Assembly (NCBI GenBank): GCA_022496805.1
Contig: CM040092.1
Location: 18,432,113-18,496,112, forward strand
Origin: Pohlia nutans
Taxonomy: Eukaryota > Streptophyta > Bryopsida > Bryales > Mniaceae
DNA length: 64,000 nt
Direction of reading: 5' to 3'
In this document: positions 33,057 to 45,436 of the stretch, piece after piece
How the letters are laid out: each line of letters opens with the position of its first letter
How positions within the stretch are numbered: the first letter of the stretch is position 1
The notes under the pieces: generated by a model
Databases searched by the model: none
Told to the model about the DNA's origin: nothing
Seen by the model: only the letters and a program-made list of their open reading frames with translations
Program-made: the position numbers and the translations under genes

Positions 33057-36000
33057 TTACCTGGGATACAATGCCGACTTATTACCAAGACTAGGCTCTG
33101 TTCTAGAGAAAGAGGAAGTTGATGATGATACAGGACGCTTGTTGTTTTGCGAGCCGGATCTGGAGCTCAAGAGATCGTCAATGGAGATGTGGGGCATCAT
33201 GTTATTCCGAAGGTAAGGTGAGGCATCTGGCCTGGACTGCGGCACTTCCGGAACATCAGCGTCGCCAGCTAACACCTGCACTACCTGTTGTGAGGACAAT
33301 AGTTAGTCTTATGTCAATGTCAACTAGTTAGTTAGTTAATCTAGTTACCTAATTACACCTACTCCTCTGTCTTATAATAAGCTTCCTGTACCCGGAAAAT
33401 TGAAGAATTAACTCCGATGTTGCAGTTCAATGGTGTGGACCTTGAACCGATAAGAGTAGTACATCAGGAATTTAGGACCCCACGGATTTTAAACAATTTC
33501 CGTGCGACATCCTATACTTCATGAGTTCGTACATTTTTCGCACAGATTCTGCACAGATTTCGTGCTAATTCTGCATGGATTCTGCACTATGTAAGATGAC
33601 GAAAAGAGTGAATGTAAAAGCCATGCGGATTCAGTGTAAAATTAGCGCAAATCCGTGTAAAAAATGTACAAAGCCATGAAATATTGGATGTCGCACGAAA
33701 ATCGTTAAAAATCAGTGAGGTCCAAAATTCCTGATGCTGGTTTGGACAAACAAGAAGCTTAGTATGGGACAAATTGAAAAGGAAAACAGGAAGCTTATTA
33801 TGAGACAAAGGGAGTATTAGATAGAGGTTACGATGCTTGAGTATTAAAAAGATCATAAACTTTGAGATGTTCTTAATACACTCTTCATTTTCTCCTTTAC
33901 ATCAGTATATATTCTTTATATATATATTTTATGCATTGTGTGTGCATTCATACCTGTCGCATGGAAGGACGACAAGCAGGATCCGGATGCGAGCACAGCA
34001 AGCCCAGTTTCAACACAACATACACCTGCTCACAATCGAAGCTCCCCATTAACAAAGGATCTGCAACGGTGAGCAGATCGTCGTCTTTCAATCGTCTCCA
34101 CACCGTGTCCACCAGAACCAGATCCTCGTCATTCTCCACGTTCGGATTGTACGCTTTCCTTCCACATGCAATTTCCAACGCCACTGCACCGAATGCATAC
34201 ACATCTGTTTTGTCGGTGAATTTCCCACCGACAGCCTCTGGCGCTATGTACCCATACGTTCCAGCCACCATCGTCGTTGCTGCGTTCTTCTGATGGTCCA
34301 CAAGACGTGCAAGCCCAAAGTCTCCGAGCTTCGGATTATACTCGTCGTCCAACATGATGTTGCTGGATTTCACGTCGCGGTGTATGACTTGTTGTCGCCA
34401 TCCTTCATGGAGGTAATGCAAAGCTGCGGCGGTGCCTGACACTATCTTCCACCTCTGAGCCCACGAAAGCGGTGTCGTCGGTTTGAACAGAGCTTGATCT
34501 AGACTACCTTTGGGTAAAAGCTCATACACCAGTAAGAACTTGCCTCTGTCTCTGCAGAATCCAACAAGCTCCACCACGTTGCGGTGCCGCAGCTGGCTGA
34601 TGATCTGCACCTCGGCAAGAAACTCCTTCTCACCCTGTCTGGAGTCGTTGCTCACTTTCTTCACAGCTACTGCAGCTCCTGTTTTGGGTAAAACGCCTCG
34701 ATACACACTCCCGAACCCGCCTTCTCCTAGTTTCGACTGATCGCTGAATTGCTTCGTGGCAGCGCTCAGGTGTTTGTAGCTGATGAACTCCGGCATACCC
34801 GCCATCTCGATCATCTCGCCAGCATAATTATCCCAGCTTTCCTTTTTTGCACGCTTCTTCCGAAGATACACACAAACAACAATAACCACTGCGAGAATTG
34901 CTACCAAAATCCCGCCAGCGGCCACACCGGCGATGAGCGCCACGTTCGTGGTGGACGTAGATGAGAATTCAGAGGAGATTCCGAAGCTTGTGAAGCGCCA
35001 GTTGTAGATGTAATATATAGACCAGGCGTCGCCGTGTGCACCGGAGAATCCCATCCACATCTTCTCGTCAACGGAATCGTAGAGATCATAAGTGCAGTTT
35101 ATAAGTGGAATTGTTGGGTATGTAGAACTGTTGGCTAATCTGACCTGCAAGTTGCTGGTAACACCGTCGTACTCAATCCACGCATAGAGCACATCCCTGT
35201 GCCAGAAAGTAAGACCTGGTGCATTCACGATCAAAGGTCAATAAGGACTCCCGACAATGAAATTCTTAAATTATGTAGATTTTAGATGGAATCTAAGAAC
35301 ATTTTAGTGTTTATTAAGCTCTTTCCAGCCCTATTAAGGGCTGGTTATAAGCACTTTTCAGTCCTTAATCCACACCTAAAATTGACATTTACTAAAAAAA
35401 AATTGGACAATGTAAAGTAACCATAGGATTGTATACAATATTGCTATTAATTTAATAGTGAAAGGTACTTTTTGAGTGAATCTAAGTAAAATTGGTTACA
35501 CATTAGAGTTAACTGAAAAGTCAGCTCAAAGAGGAAAGTTTTAGCAAACTCGTGTTGAATTCCTCTTGAACTCATATTGAAATATAAATAGACCAAAACC
35601 TAATCTATGATGAGTTGGGAGACAATCTAAAGCAAGCCACTGTCATTATTCTTCAAACCTCGCAATGACTCCCACACCTTTCACCAAAGCTCCAAGCCCA
35701 TGGCCCAAAAGGGGACAATCTATGACACAACACTATTCAACCCAAGTATAGTTCAAGAAAAAAAGTTAGAAGTAGAGCAAAAAGGGAGGTTAGATGGGCT
35801 TCTTTTCAATTAATGCAATTAAGGGCTAGTTATAAGCACTTTTCAGTCCTTAATCCACACCTAAAATTGACATTTACCCAAAAAAAAAACAATTGGACAA
35901 TGTAAAGTAACCATAGGATTGTATACAATATTGTTATTAATTTAATACTGAAAGGTAATTTTTGAGCGAATCTAAGGAAAATTGGTAACACATTGTATGA

Positions 36001-36596
36001 GACCTTAGATTGTGAATGTACCCACCTAGAGTGCTGTAAACATAAGCGAAACATGTGTTGTTGGAGATGGCACTGTGAACATCCAAACCAACGTGCTCTT
36101 CCTGGCGCAGCCCAGGATCAGTATCGTTAGAGCTCCAGCTATCAAACTCTAATGCAACAACTTGGGAGTTTCTCTCTGGGACGAGAGTGAAGACGCCGAA
36201 GCGGCCGGCGGGCTCGACGTGCCAGCTGCTGGAATTTGAGAACAGGAAGGTGAACCCGTCCCCTCGTTTGAACAAGCTCATCTGCTCCGACGTCGTTGCC
36301 GAGGCGTTGTAGTTCATGGGCTCTTCACGAAACGTGAAACTGGTTTTGAACGATGCCACGGTTCTGGTTGCTGGATCCCGCATTCGGATGGGATGGCTGT
36401 AATACGCCACTCCGGACACGGCTTGGCTTGGGTCTGAGATGTTGATGATGGCTATGGTTTGATTCTCCGGGAAAAACTGGCATTGGTCTGGATCCAAGCA
36501 ATCTATGTCACTGGCCTGTAAGGGAGTGCTCACGGTGAAGTTGCCGTTGACGGAGAAGGCGTGGCAACAGAGCATGAGGAGCCAAATGATGGCCAT
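33057..36596 (-). CDS. L-type lectin receptor-like kinase
   Basis: Three exons on the minus strand: 36596-36026, 35215-33954 and 33284-33057. With the start at 36596 the product has 686 residues; an in-frame ATG at 36623 would add nine before the signal peptide. Residue numbers below use the longer form. A signal peptide (MAIIWLLMLCCHAFSVNG) is followed by a legume-lectin domain (about 28-275) with DGFTFLF and VVALEFDSW, a juxtamembrane Ser/Thr stretch, one membrane helix (about 290-316) and a complete Ser/Thr kinase: glycine loop LGEGGFGSVY (about 362), VAVKK lysine (about 385), VIHRDVKSSN (about 478), DFG (about 498), APE (about 524). All catalytic residues are present. The family senses extracellular ligands at the plasma membrane. 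Odd point: it has two introns, one inside the lectin domain, while many flowering-plant members have none. The short C-tail is Ser-rich. Confidence 0.93.
33362..33814. mobile_element. Stowaway MITE with a second element nested in it, in intron 2 of the lectin kinase
   Basis: Outer ends CTCCTCTGTCTTATAATAAG and CTTATTATGAGACAAAGGGAG lie between TA at 33360-33361 and 33815-33816. Inside, 33472-33736 has its own inverted ends (CATCAGGAATTTAGGACC; GGTCCAAAATTCCTGATG). A half copy of the inner element lies at about 55000-55105. Confidence 0.7.
35335..36000. repeat. Direct repeat pair in intron 1 of the lectin kinase
   Basis: About 150 bp at 35335-35510 (TTATAAGCACTTTTCAGTCC onward) is repeated at 35827-36000 with few differences, with about 315 bp of unique sequence between. 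The pair could be a tandem duplication or the scar of an element. Confidence 0.75.
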
Positions 36597-36623
36597 TGTT
36601 GCATGTCTTTGTTGTGAAATCAT

Positions 36624-38036
36624 CCTTGCATCCTTCTTGCGACGTCACTGCAAGGATGATGAAATCAGAAAAGTGAGCATGATTGTCTTCGTTGTGAACG
36701 CCTTGTTGTTCTCCACCAAGATGTTTCTATTAACCTGTGATTCTCTGCGAGCCTGCTAAGCTTCCTTTAACACGCGCAAATCTGCAAGGAGGAGAAAAAG
36801 TATTCAAATTCTGCCCTAGTCAAATTACACTGGGAGGATCGTTAGAGGGCAATTAGCCTCAAAAAAAAAAGAGCTAAAATAAACAAATAAATTCAAAATC
36901 CTCATTAGCTTCCTTTTTTTGTTCATTTCATTATCGTACCTGGTTATTGGGGTTGGCAAAAAAATTATTATAAGAAGAGAAGCCCAAATATTTAGGAAAT
37001 TATTATTCAAAAAAAATTATTTTCTATTTTCTATGTTCAAAAAGAAAATCTTAGAAAATATCCACAAAATTGACATTTCTTGAAGAGCATTTGGGCAAAA
37101 AAATTAATTACTCTGCATGACTTGCCAACCCTAACGATTGGGTACGGTAGTCCATCTTAGGGCAAGCCCATTAGTGAGGTTGGTATTCCTATTTTTGAAC
37201 CTCATATACTAGTCAAGACCTAAATTTTTCAAGCACAAGAGGAGTGTAGTTGGTATCCACAAGCAAAATACCAGCCGAAAAATCAATTGAATGGTAAAAG
37301 TCTTCCCAAGTCAAATCAAGGCCTCAATGTTTAACAAGAAACTTGAAAATAGCAATCATTGATGGGAATGCTCTTAGAGCATTCGCACCATTCTCCCTCA
37401 ATTCACCCCTTCACCATCATCATCACATTCAAAATTTGGTGTCACAAGCTATCGTCCCCACACCCTTGAATTGCTATATAATCTGTGAATCAATCACAAA
37501 CACTATATATGGGTAATCATTATTGTTCATCAATGTAGGAAACAAAGCCCTTCCTTAAATTAGCTATTGAGGTATCACTATATGGTGCTCATATTTTGTG
37601 GCTCTCTCACTCACCTTGAATATGCAGCATTAAATACAAGCACTTTTTCAGTATCAACTGCGAATTCAATGATAGGATGCAGATGTTCTTAACACACAAT
37701 TTTTTAGCCCTGGACTAAACCTCCCGAAAACGTAAAACCATTAGGAACAGACTCTTATATTGACCAATCTAGGAACAACAGATCCCGTCCTATAACGCTC
37801 TATTTTAATGGAAGATTTGCACTGGATGTTAGCAAAGTAAAACTACTCCAGCTTAGGCGCACCAAAATCCATTCCTAACACACTGGCTAACACCAAATGC
37901 GAATGGAAGATGAACTGAAGCTGCAGGAGGAATCGGAAGTACTGAGGCAATTCAAATATTCACTCTACCTTGTGGATGATTCCAGGTGTCAAAATCTTAT
38001 AAAAGCGCTTCCAGTCTTCACACCACTTTAGGGTGT
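36624..38036. other. 5' flank of the lectin kinase and intergenic DNA
   Basis: No gene recognised. The kinase promoter should lie in the first few hundred bases; no clear TATA box was chosen. Confidence 0.4.
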
Positions 38037-38335
38037 CACGCCTCTTTCTTCCCATTTCTCAATCTTTAGAGAATGCGTACTTGACACTTTCTTCTGGAGG
38101 ACCCATTCTTTGAACCTCCATTCTTTGAAGATTGAAAAATTTCATTGTTTTCCTCCAGAGGTGAAGAATGGGCGTGAAAATGGAGAAGCTGTGAAGAAGA
38201 TTGAGAAACTGTGGTCATTCTCATTCTTCACACAACGTCATGGCTTCTTCCTGAATGAAGATTGAAGCCAAGATTCTCTCCCAAAGTTCTCAATCTTCAT
38301 AGATTCAAACTTCTCGGAAGAGGTGTGACGCCCCT
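38037..38335. mobile_element. TIR element GTCACGCCTCTT family
   Basis: Ends GTCACGCCTCTTTC and AGAGGTGTGACGCC are inverted; the interior repeats CATTCTTC/GAAGAATG motifs. Relative of the inner element at about 26131-26495. Confidence 0.6.
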
Positions 38336-38877
38336 AATCTACTCTCATCACGCTACCTCTTAAAATCTCATCACAACTTGCGCAGGGTTTGAGCTTCCGA
38401 AACAGGGTCTACTGAAATTCAAAAACTGTGCTTCCAGTCTTCACCACAGATTCATTCATAGTACACAGTGAGTGGGAATCTTACCGACAGATTGAAAGCA
38501 GACAACGTTGCAATCCACCGTGGTTGACCTCGAAGGAAAAAAGATCCCACCCGCCATAGCCAAAGAAACGGAGATCCAAATCAGGTCACAAGTCGACATC
38601 AGAGAGAATCGCTTTTCCAGACTCGGAAAAGGAAAATAATACTCGCCGCACTCTACATCTTGAACCAATTGCCGGGCGAGCTGGAACAGCAAATCTCATC
38701 ACTATGACAAACTGAGCTGTGTCGATGCGGCTGCCGTGTGCCAGTGCATCACCCAAGTTTCATTGCCTGCCTGTCAACTTACCCTTGCTCTACATCACTT
38801 GAAACCATCGGCATTCACAGAAACAGAAGAGCAGTTCAATGTTCACTTGAGGGAGGGTCTACCCAATCAGGTGAGTC
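38336..38877. other. Intergenic without a recognised gene
   Basis: A stretch of moderately balanced composition with no exon that I can support. Confidence 0.35.
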
Positions 38878-39521
38878 ATAACATTCAGTAGCATCCAGCC
38901 ACTCTGCCTTTTCATCCATCTAGTGATTTGTCTGCATCATGTGATTTCCATCCATGTAGTGCATTAAGTGCAGCCCTTTATTGGCTCTGACCATAGGGAA
39001 GAGGCATTGCGGGGACACTCATTTTTTTGAGCTAAATATCATTGTAGCAAATATATTCCATCTATGATTCCACTTAAATGCATTTTCGTCTTTCACCCTA
39101 TCTATCCCGGTCAAAGCCCCTCGTAGCATAGCTGCTTGTTTTTCATTTTCAACGGAGTGGGGAGGGTGGGGAAGGAAGCAGGAAGGTCAGAAACCATTGT
39201 CAATGGAAGAACAAAAGAAGTGGCGCAGTGTTCAAAGAATTTTTTTATTCTGGTTGCCCATTTTCTATTGATTAGCCATGTACTATAACATTCTTGTGTT
39301 AAAGTATTATTACTCATAATGTTGCTCTCGTTAAAAAGTGAGGGACATGCGGGGATGTCTCAGCAGAGACTATGCATGGTTACCTTCCCTTTTAGTTTTT
39401 CAAAACCTCCATTTGTGAGAAGACATGGGTAGCTATTGATTGTTCTTGAATGATAATACAGAATATGTTGCACATCCTCCTCAAGAGCAAGGCAAAGTCA
39501 ATGAAGGCTATTGAATGTTAT
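38878..39521. mobile_element. ATAACATTCAGTAGC TIR element, long copy
   Basis: Left ATAACATTCAGTAGC, right GGCTATTGAATGTTAT. At 644 bp it is the longest of four relatives in the window (others at about 41174-41787, 45437-45580, 61075-61444). No coding and no clean target duplication. Confidence 0.6.
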
Positions 39522-39602
39522 GGTGACGACGAATCTGCAAAAGGCCTTGCAAATTAACCACAATGAAAGTTACTATTGTTTTGTATATGTCTCTTCATCA
39601 AT

Positions 39603-39734
39603 ATAGTGCCGAGAGGGAGAGGTTGGCGGTTCAATTCCCGGATGTGAAATCATCTTACTACTTGATTGGAAAACTTGCCGCGGGTTGCAAAAAATGCGAT
39701 TTGTGTGTGTCAAAAAATAAAAAATAAAAAATAC
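39603..39734 (+). mobile_element. tRNA-type SINE candidate
   Basis: An internal-promoter B box, GGTTCAATTCCC, follows a head TAGTGCCGAGAGGGAGAGG that resembles an A box, and the sequence ends in a (TAAAAAA)n tail at about 39713-39734. This is the layout of a short retroposon. No target duplication was found. Confidence 0.45.
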
Positions 39735-40220
39735 GTGCCGGGAGTTTCATCCTCTTCTTTCCCCCCGCCCCCCCCAAAAAAGTACTGTACTACTGTAGCG
39801 ATCTTGGCTGTTTACATTATTGCAGTGTCTCTCACTGAGTCATGCCGGCCGCTTTAGGTGTTCTTGTCTGTTTCCTCTCCATGAAAATCGCAACAAATGG
39901 TTTTGAAATGCACGGAGATGTCTGTTTATAGAAACTGAACTGGATTACAGCGCGGTTGGCTGACTTCTTTAGTTACCGTACAGTACAATTTTAAAACAGT
40001 GAATGAGTAAAGTTTCAAAACTGACTGTTTTATTACTGTACTGTACATATGGAGGTCGCCGCAGTGAAGAGAATTTGATGATTGATGGGTTTGAGTGAGA
40101 AATAAGGCTCTCTAATTTACATATCTTAGATCCTGCCGCTGACCTATAGAACTTCTATCCTGCCGTTGACCTGCAGAAAAATAATTTTATTCTGACTATG
40201 GAAAGGTCTAGGGGAATAAG
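39735..40220. other. Intergenic without a recognised gene
   Basis: No coding or repeat boundary found. Confidence 0.35.
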
Positions 40221-40224
40221 TTAA

Positions 40225-40545
40225 CCCTAAAACGTCCCAGTGTCCAGAAACTGGATCAAGAATAGATTAAAAGCCTTGCAACTTTCTCATACAATTTTGG
40301 ATGACTTTCATCCAAGTCACCTTTATAAGACTATTAAATTCTCTACCAATTACAATAGTTCTCTTGTGATGAGGAGGTGTTGATAATATTGGAGAGGCCT
40401 CCAATTACAAGTATGTCAAATTTGTTGGGTAGATTTTATGCTTGCAATGGTCCTCTCAGGTACACCCATGTACATCTGAGCCATGCTAATATCTGTTTTT
40501 GAGGCTAGCATCTACTAGTGTTCAAAGGATCCGTACATTTAGGGG
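40225..40545. mobile_element. TTAA-flanked MITE, family T1, copy 2
   Basis: TTAA at 40221-40224 and 40546-40549. Ends CCCTAAAACGTCCCAG and CGTACATTTAGGGG. Near-identical to 2897-3218. Confidence 0.8.
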
Positions 40546-41173
40546 TTAAATGCTAGAGTTGCATGGTCTAGATGTCATTTTGCGGTTTGTAGTATGCCGG
40601 TCTTTGCAAACAAAGTTCTTAGAGCATCCCCACCCTTTTACAGAATATTTTGGATGAAAATTTTCTGACATCGTCTCTCTATGGTCTTCAAGATCGCAAA
40701 TTTTCCACTATGATAATCAATAAGTCTAACAATGATTAATAACTTAGGGACTTGTATTGAAACACGTGGAAATTTATCATTTGTTTAGGATTGTGCAACA
40801 AAGTGAGATACAATTTTGTGGGTAGGGGAGGAATAAATTAGGAGGATAAAAATTTCATATATGTGCCACATAGGCATTGACTGCAACTTGCTATATGCAC
40901 ACAATAAATTAGATTTGGAGGTAAAGTTAACCATCCTTTTGTACCATGGTTTAGAAGTCCATCCTATTATTTTGTCCCAAGTCTAGTACATCAATTATTG
41001 CCATTCCTGTAAGTCACAAAATTAGTGTGAGATTTCCAACAAATCCTCAATTAGTGTCAAACTTTACACAATCCTCACTACTCACTTTGAGAAATTTCAA
41101 TTATTGTGAGTCACATTTTGTTCTAAATACCACAATTGTTGTGAGAATACTTTTAATCTCTCCATGGAAAGCC

Positions 41174-41787
41174 ATCCTCAGTAGTCTTCATGCCCATTGC
41201 CTTTCCTTCATACACTTTGCTCATCACCTTGAGCCTCCACCTGTCCACTTAGCTACTGATGATGTTGGGTGTGGAATATTCCACACCATCTACTGTAGAA
41301 CCAAGGCAAAGACAGTGCATGCTATTGAATGTTAGAGCATCTCCACCGTGGCTCCAAATTTCTGGCTCGCCAAACGAGATTTGGAGGGCCCCAAACTGCA
41401 ACAGTGACTCTCCAAATTCACCGTGCCTCACCGGGCCACGTGCTTCAGGCTTGCGGGTTGTGTCAGTGCGGGAATCTCCAGCCGCGACGGGAATCTCCAA
41501 CTCATTTCGCTGCCAGCGGATTTTCTCCAGCTCCGGCCACGCAGGCACGGTGAATGGGCCTGGAGGATACACGGTTTTAATAGACACAATCTTCCCAAGA
41601 ATTCCCGCAGAAGGGGCGTGCTCAAGATTGCAGAAAACCCCGAACAATGGCGAGCGGAGAGGAGATTATGGCGCGGCCGCAACGCCACCGACTGCATGAC
41701 GAGTCCCGGTGAGGGACGTTCTGGCCCCATTTGGTGAGTCCCCGTTTGGCGGCCCCATTTGGCGTGTACCGGTGGAGATGCTCTTAT
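41174..41787. mobile_element. ATAACATTCAGTAGC-family element interrupted by a Tourist MITE
   Basis: The host element runs from about 41174 (CAGTAGTCTTCATGCCC) to GAATGTTA at 41327-41334, and its last base pairs continue after the nested insertion (41335-41783). Read without the insertion, the end is GAATGTTAT as in the other copies. Confidence 0.65.
41335..41783. mobile_element. Tourist/PIF-Harbinger-type MITE, copy 1
   Basis: GAGCATCTCCACCG at the left and its exact complement at the right; TTA duplication at 41332-41334 and 41784-41786. The interior (449 bp total) is GC-rich and open in several frames on both strands but shows no protein motif. Confidence 0.85.
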
Positions 41788-42087
41788 GACCTGGATATAT
41801 TCTGGGGTGCGTATAGCTCTACCAATGGAAAAACAAAAAGAAATTGGCTGGTTGGCACTACTGTGTTGCCATTTGTCAGTACTGTAACCCACACACCCAA
41901 TAATTAAACTACAGGCAGGCTCCACTTTCTTCCATTGCCAATTTGCCAGTACTGTAACCCACACACCCAATAATTAAACGTGATTTCGGTGGGGACTGGG
42001 GTCGGTAACTCTTTAGGCCTACCTGTGGATCCTGCCCACTAGCACTCTGGCTACAGTACTACTCTTGAAAAGGGTGGACTTCACTAA

Positions 42088-42389
42088 GAGCATCTCCACC
42101 CATGCTCGCTAAAGGTGACTTGCTAAAATTATTCATCTATATTTGAAGAGCCCTTGAAATCACACTCCCTCACCCTTGAATACCCCTCAAGCACCAAAAG
42201 TGCACGTCAAATAGTCAATGCACCAATCACAAGTAGAATGTTAGATTCAGTCAACTAAACTTAGATTTGGAGGGCCATTTCTTAACACGCCAAAGTTGAG
42301 GGCCAAGAGGCATTTTTGAAGGGCCCTTAGCATTTTTCATCCACTTATTGCGTGTGTCAGACTCTTGGCGAGTCCCGGTGGAGATGCTC
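42088..42389. mobile_element. Tourist/PIF-Harbinger-type MITE, copy 2
   Basis: GAGCATCTCCACC and complement; TAA duplication at 42085-42087 and 42390-42392; 302 bp. Related to copy 1 by its ends and by the GGCG/CTCGC sub-terminal motif. Confidence 0.85.
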
Positions 42390-42447
42390 TAAGGGAGAAT
42401 CCCAATGAGAGATCCGCGCCCGCTTTTTGCAAAGAGAATATTAAACT

Positions 42448-42644
42448 AATTTAGTTCATGTTTTTTTTTTTTTTTTTTAAACAAATGAAACACAATTTCA
42501 TTGCAAAGAGAGAGAACAAAAACCAGCCCAACCACATGTGGCCTGGGAGGCAGGGCCAAACAAAGACACCCAGGGGGGCCGGCCAGCACCGCGACTTAGT
42601 CACACGCCGACACGAGGCACCACCCAAGGGGAATTTAGTTCATG
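42448..42644 (-). mobile_element. SINE-like retroposon with 13-bp target duplication
   Basis: An insert at 42461-42631 (171 bp) is flanked by AATTTAGTTCATG at 42448-42460 and 42632-42644. On the minus strand it starts CCCCTTGGGTGGTGCC, is GC-rich in its first 100 bases, ends TTCATTTGTTT and carries an A tail of about 18. Poly(A) plus a long target duplication show LINE-type reverse transcription. A clear RNA polymerase III B box is not obvious. Confidence 0.8.
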
Positions 42645-44278
42645 CTTTGAATTAGAGAACGGGTGCTAGAGTGATTGAAAGGGCTTAACACTTCTTCAAA
42701 CCAAGGCCGGTGTCTTTTTCGGACCTGCTCTCACTTTTATTAAAGGAGAATGAGAGGAGGTTGAACAATGAACCGATTGTTTATTTTCTACAAAAGTAGG
42801 ACCTTGTCTCCTATATGCACTGGCTCTAAAGCTCTAACTACTAAAGAACCTTACGTAACTTTGGAAAATGAAACTGAAATAAAATAACAGTGACGCAGTT
42901 GTTAGTCTGGGTAAATGTATGGAGATGACTGAGACCAGTCTTAGGCCAGCAGAGCTGCCTAATCAAGGAAGACAAGGGAAAAGGGGAGTAACTGTTAATG
43001 CGCCAGGTTGAGTTAGGACGTGGTTAGTACCCCAAGATCCAAGACATACCTTGGTTCCCCAAGAGAGTATACACTTAAGCTGTGCAACTTATACGCTGGA
43101 TCTCCGTTGGTATACGGTCCTGGACTTCCTTGGCGTACTTGGACTCCTAGCGAGTTAGACAAAGTCAGAGAAAGCTAAAAGATAGAAGAGAAGGTCCGTG
43201 AGTAACTAACTAAGTGAGGGTCAGTCCCTAGACATCCTTGGTTTCCTTGGATTATGAGTGTTTTGCAGATAGAAAGACAGGACGTAAGAGCGACTAGACT
43301 TGAAGACAGAGCAACGATCAAGAACGGCTTGGCAGGAGGAATAGTTAGAGTCTGGCCCTGTTATCTAAGTACTCCTGTTAGTGTTAGTCCAGCCAAGGAG
43401 AACATGTTTCCCCAGCCTTCCAAGTCAGATAGCGTTGAAGTGTAAGGAATAGCAAAAGACACAACAATAGAGATAGGGAACGTCAATGTGTGTTTATTCA
43501 AGGATGTAATAAAACCACTTATACAGTATAGAGACTAAGTCCACAGCACTATGCTAAACAAAGGAAATGAACCCATGTATTACATAAACTCACAACCATG
43601 GAATCCAGGTTTAACATGGAATAAGCAAGGAATGACTTCCTGGTACAGCAAAACCAGAGCATAACAAAATACTCATAAGTCTCAAAAACCAAGAGTCCCT
43701 CGTCACTATCGTACACTACTCTTATACTTAAACCTGAACCGTAATCTAAGCAAAGCACCGCCAGTTCCACCGTCTGCTATCTCCTTGTCCCCCGTGGCAG
43801 CCGTGTCATGGTCCGGTAACAGCAGTGATGTACAATGATTTTTTTGGGTCAAAAGAGAGTTTAGCATTTTTGCTACTTTTCCATGGCTTGAAGAGCAATC
43901 TAGGCTCCTTGAATATTCTTTTCATAGTCATATATAGGTAATATCATAGTAATACATACGTGTTACCTAGGTGCTACTCAAGCAATACATGGGTGATACC
44001 TAGGTTTAATCCTTAAAGGGCTCATGGGGATAGTATATACGTTGGCATATATTTGACATTTGTTGTAAATAGAAAGTTCCAAATTGCGAACCTAATAGCT
44101 CAATAAAATCATATCGACCTGAATTTTAACTTTACTTTTGATTTTAAACCCATAGGAGGTGTGAAACTATGCCAAATACAATGGAATATTGGTGTATAAC
44201 AGTGGTCGGAAAGAGCTCTCTGGACCTTTAAGAATTAAAAAGGCTACACATCTTGACTGCATGTAGGAATCTGACTAT
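42645..44278. other. Intergenic without a recognised gene
   Basis: The composition is more balanced at 42960-43820 than around it, and short open frames exist, but none shows a domain or a splice-consistent partner. Could include an unrecognised lineage-specific or noncoding gene. Confidence 0.35.
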
Positions 44279-44636
44279 TACCATACGTAGAAGGTAGGGT
44301 CGGCACTTTCATGTCGAGTAATTAATAAAAGTTGAAACACTGGAGGTCGGCACTTTCAAAAGTAATTCTTAAGAAATAGGCTATTAATAGCTAACATAAA
44401 AAAAATTCCGGCAGCTAAACGTTTTCTTTTATTTTTTGTCTACGGTTTTCGTTGAGTGTTGTGTTTTTATTCTATATTTTTCTGGCTTTTTGTTGACTCT
44501 ATTTTTGTTGACTTTATTTTTGTTGATTTCAACAAAATACTTTATATTTTTTGATTTTTTGATTTTGATTTTATTTTTTTATTTGGCATTTTTTTAGGGA
44601 ATTATTTTCTGCTGACCCTGCCTTCCACGTATGGTA
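44279..44636. mobile_element. TIR element, GGAAGGCAGGGTCGGCA family, copy 2
   Basis: Ends TACCATACGTAGAAGG and CCTTCCACGTATGGTA are near-perfect complements. Matches 18388-18705 through most of its length. Confidence 0.75.
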
Positions 44637-45436
44637 TTTCTTCTTCTTTTTTCAAACATCCTTTGCATCAATTAGCCAACCCAAATTTTATGTAGAAATT
44701 TGTCTAAAATTAGCAACAAAAATCACTGGTTGCTGTAGCCCATGTTGACTCCAGTCAATCATTGACTATTTTTGTTCTCAAATCACAACAACTGAAGTCA
44801 CAAGTCACAAATCCAATGACCAGGTACACTGAGTACAGTGCAGTACTGACATATCCCAACCAATGCCCCAAATTGCCAAAGTCCAACGCGTTGCTCCCAG
44901 TGAACATTATTTGCTCTTATCATTCCAACATTTCAACCACGTTTTTCACAATTATAACGTAGGAGATAGTCAAGTGAGACGGACTCAGGGCCTGTTCACA
45001 CTTCACACTATGGCGAGAGGTTGTTGTAGTCCAACCCAATTCATGTTGAGAGTCCCAAGCAATGTACGGGGAGATCCAGCAGTTAGTGTAAAATAAGCCG
45101 AATGAAATTGCCAAATTACCGGTTGAAACTCATAGTTTTAGGCTAGAATCCGGATTAATTTTGTGATACTCGGGTGCTACCTAGGTGACACATAGGTAAT
45201 AACCGGATGGGTTCTTGTCTAAACCGGTCGCTTTTGAAAAATATTGGATTTCAGCTGGTTCCTTTGGAAAATTCCCTGTTTAGTGGTCCCAAGTCTTGGG
45301 CTGAAAATATATACTCCCTCCGTTTCATAATAAAATGATAGGATCAAAAGCCACCTCATTTAATCACTTGCATGCGAGCTTTGTAGCCTATACTTGAATG
45401 ACCCAAAAAACAAAAAAAGAACCTTGACTGTCACTG
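44637..45436. other. Intergenic with one unpaired Stowaway end
   Basis: CTCCCTCCGTTTCATAATAA at about 45314 is a Stowaway terminus without a partner nearby. No gene recognised. Confidence 0.4.

Noticed and set aside
34510..34964. Plus-strand open frames within the lectin kinase
   Set aside because: Shadows of the kinase exon, which has all catalytic motifs on the minus strand.
3305..40640. A giant element bounded by GGGGATGCTCTAA (about 3310) and TTAGAGCATCCCC (about 40618)
   Set aside because: These are common Tourist-type termini that occur alone many times in the window; 37 kb between them contains unrelated genes.
41249..41970. Several overlapping open frames on both strands
   Set aside because: Most of the stretch is a Tourist MITE; frames cross its borders and show no motif.
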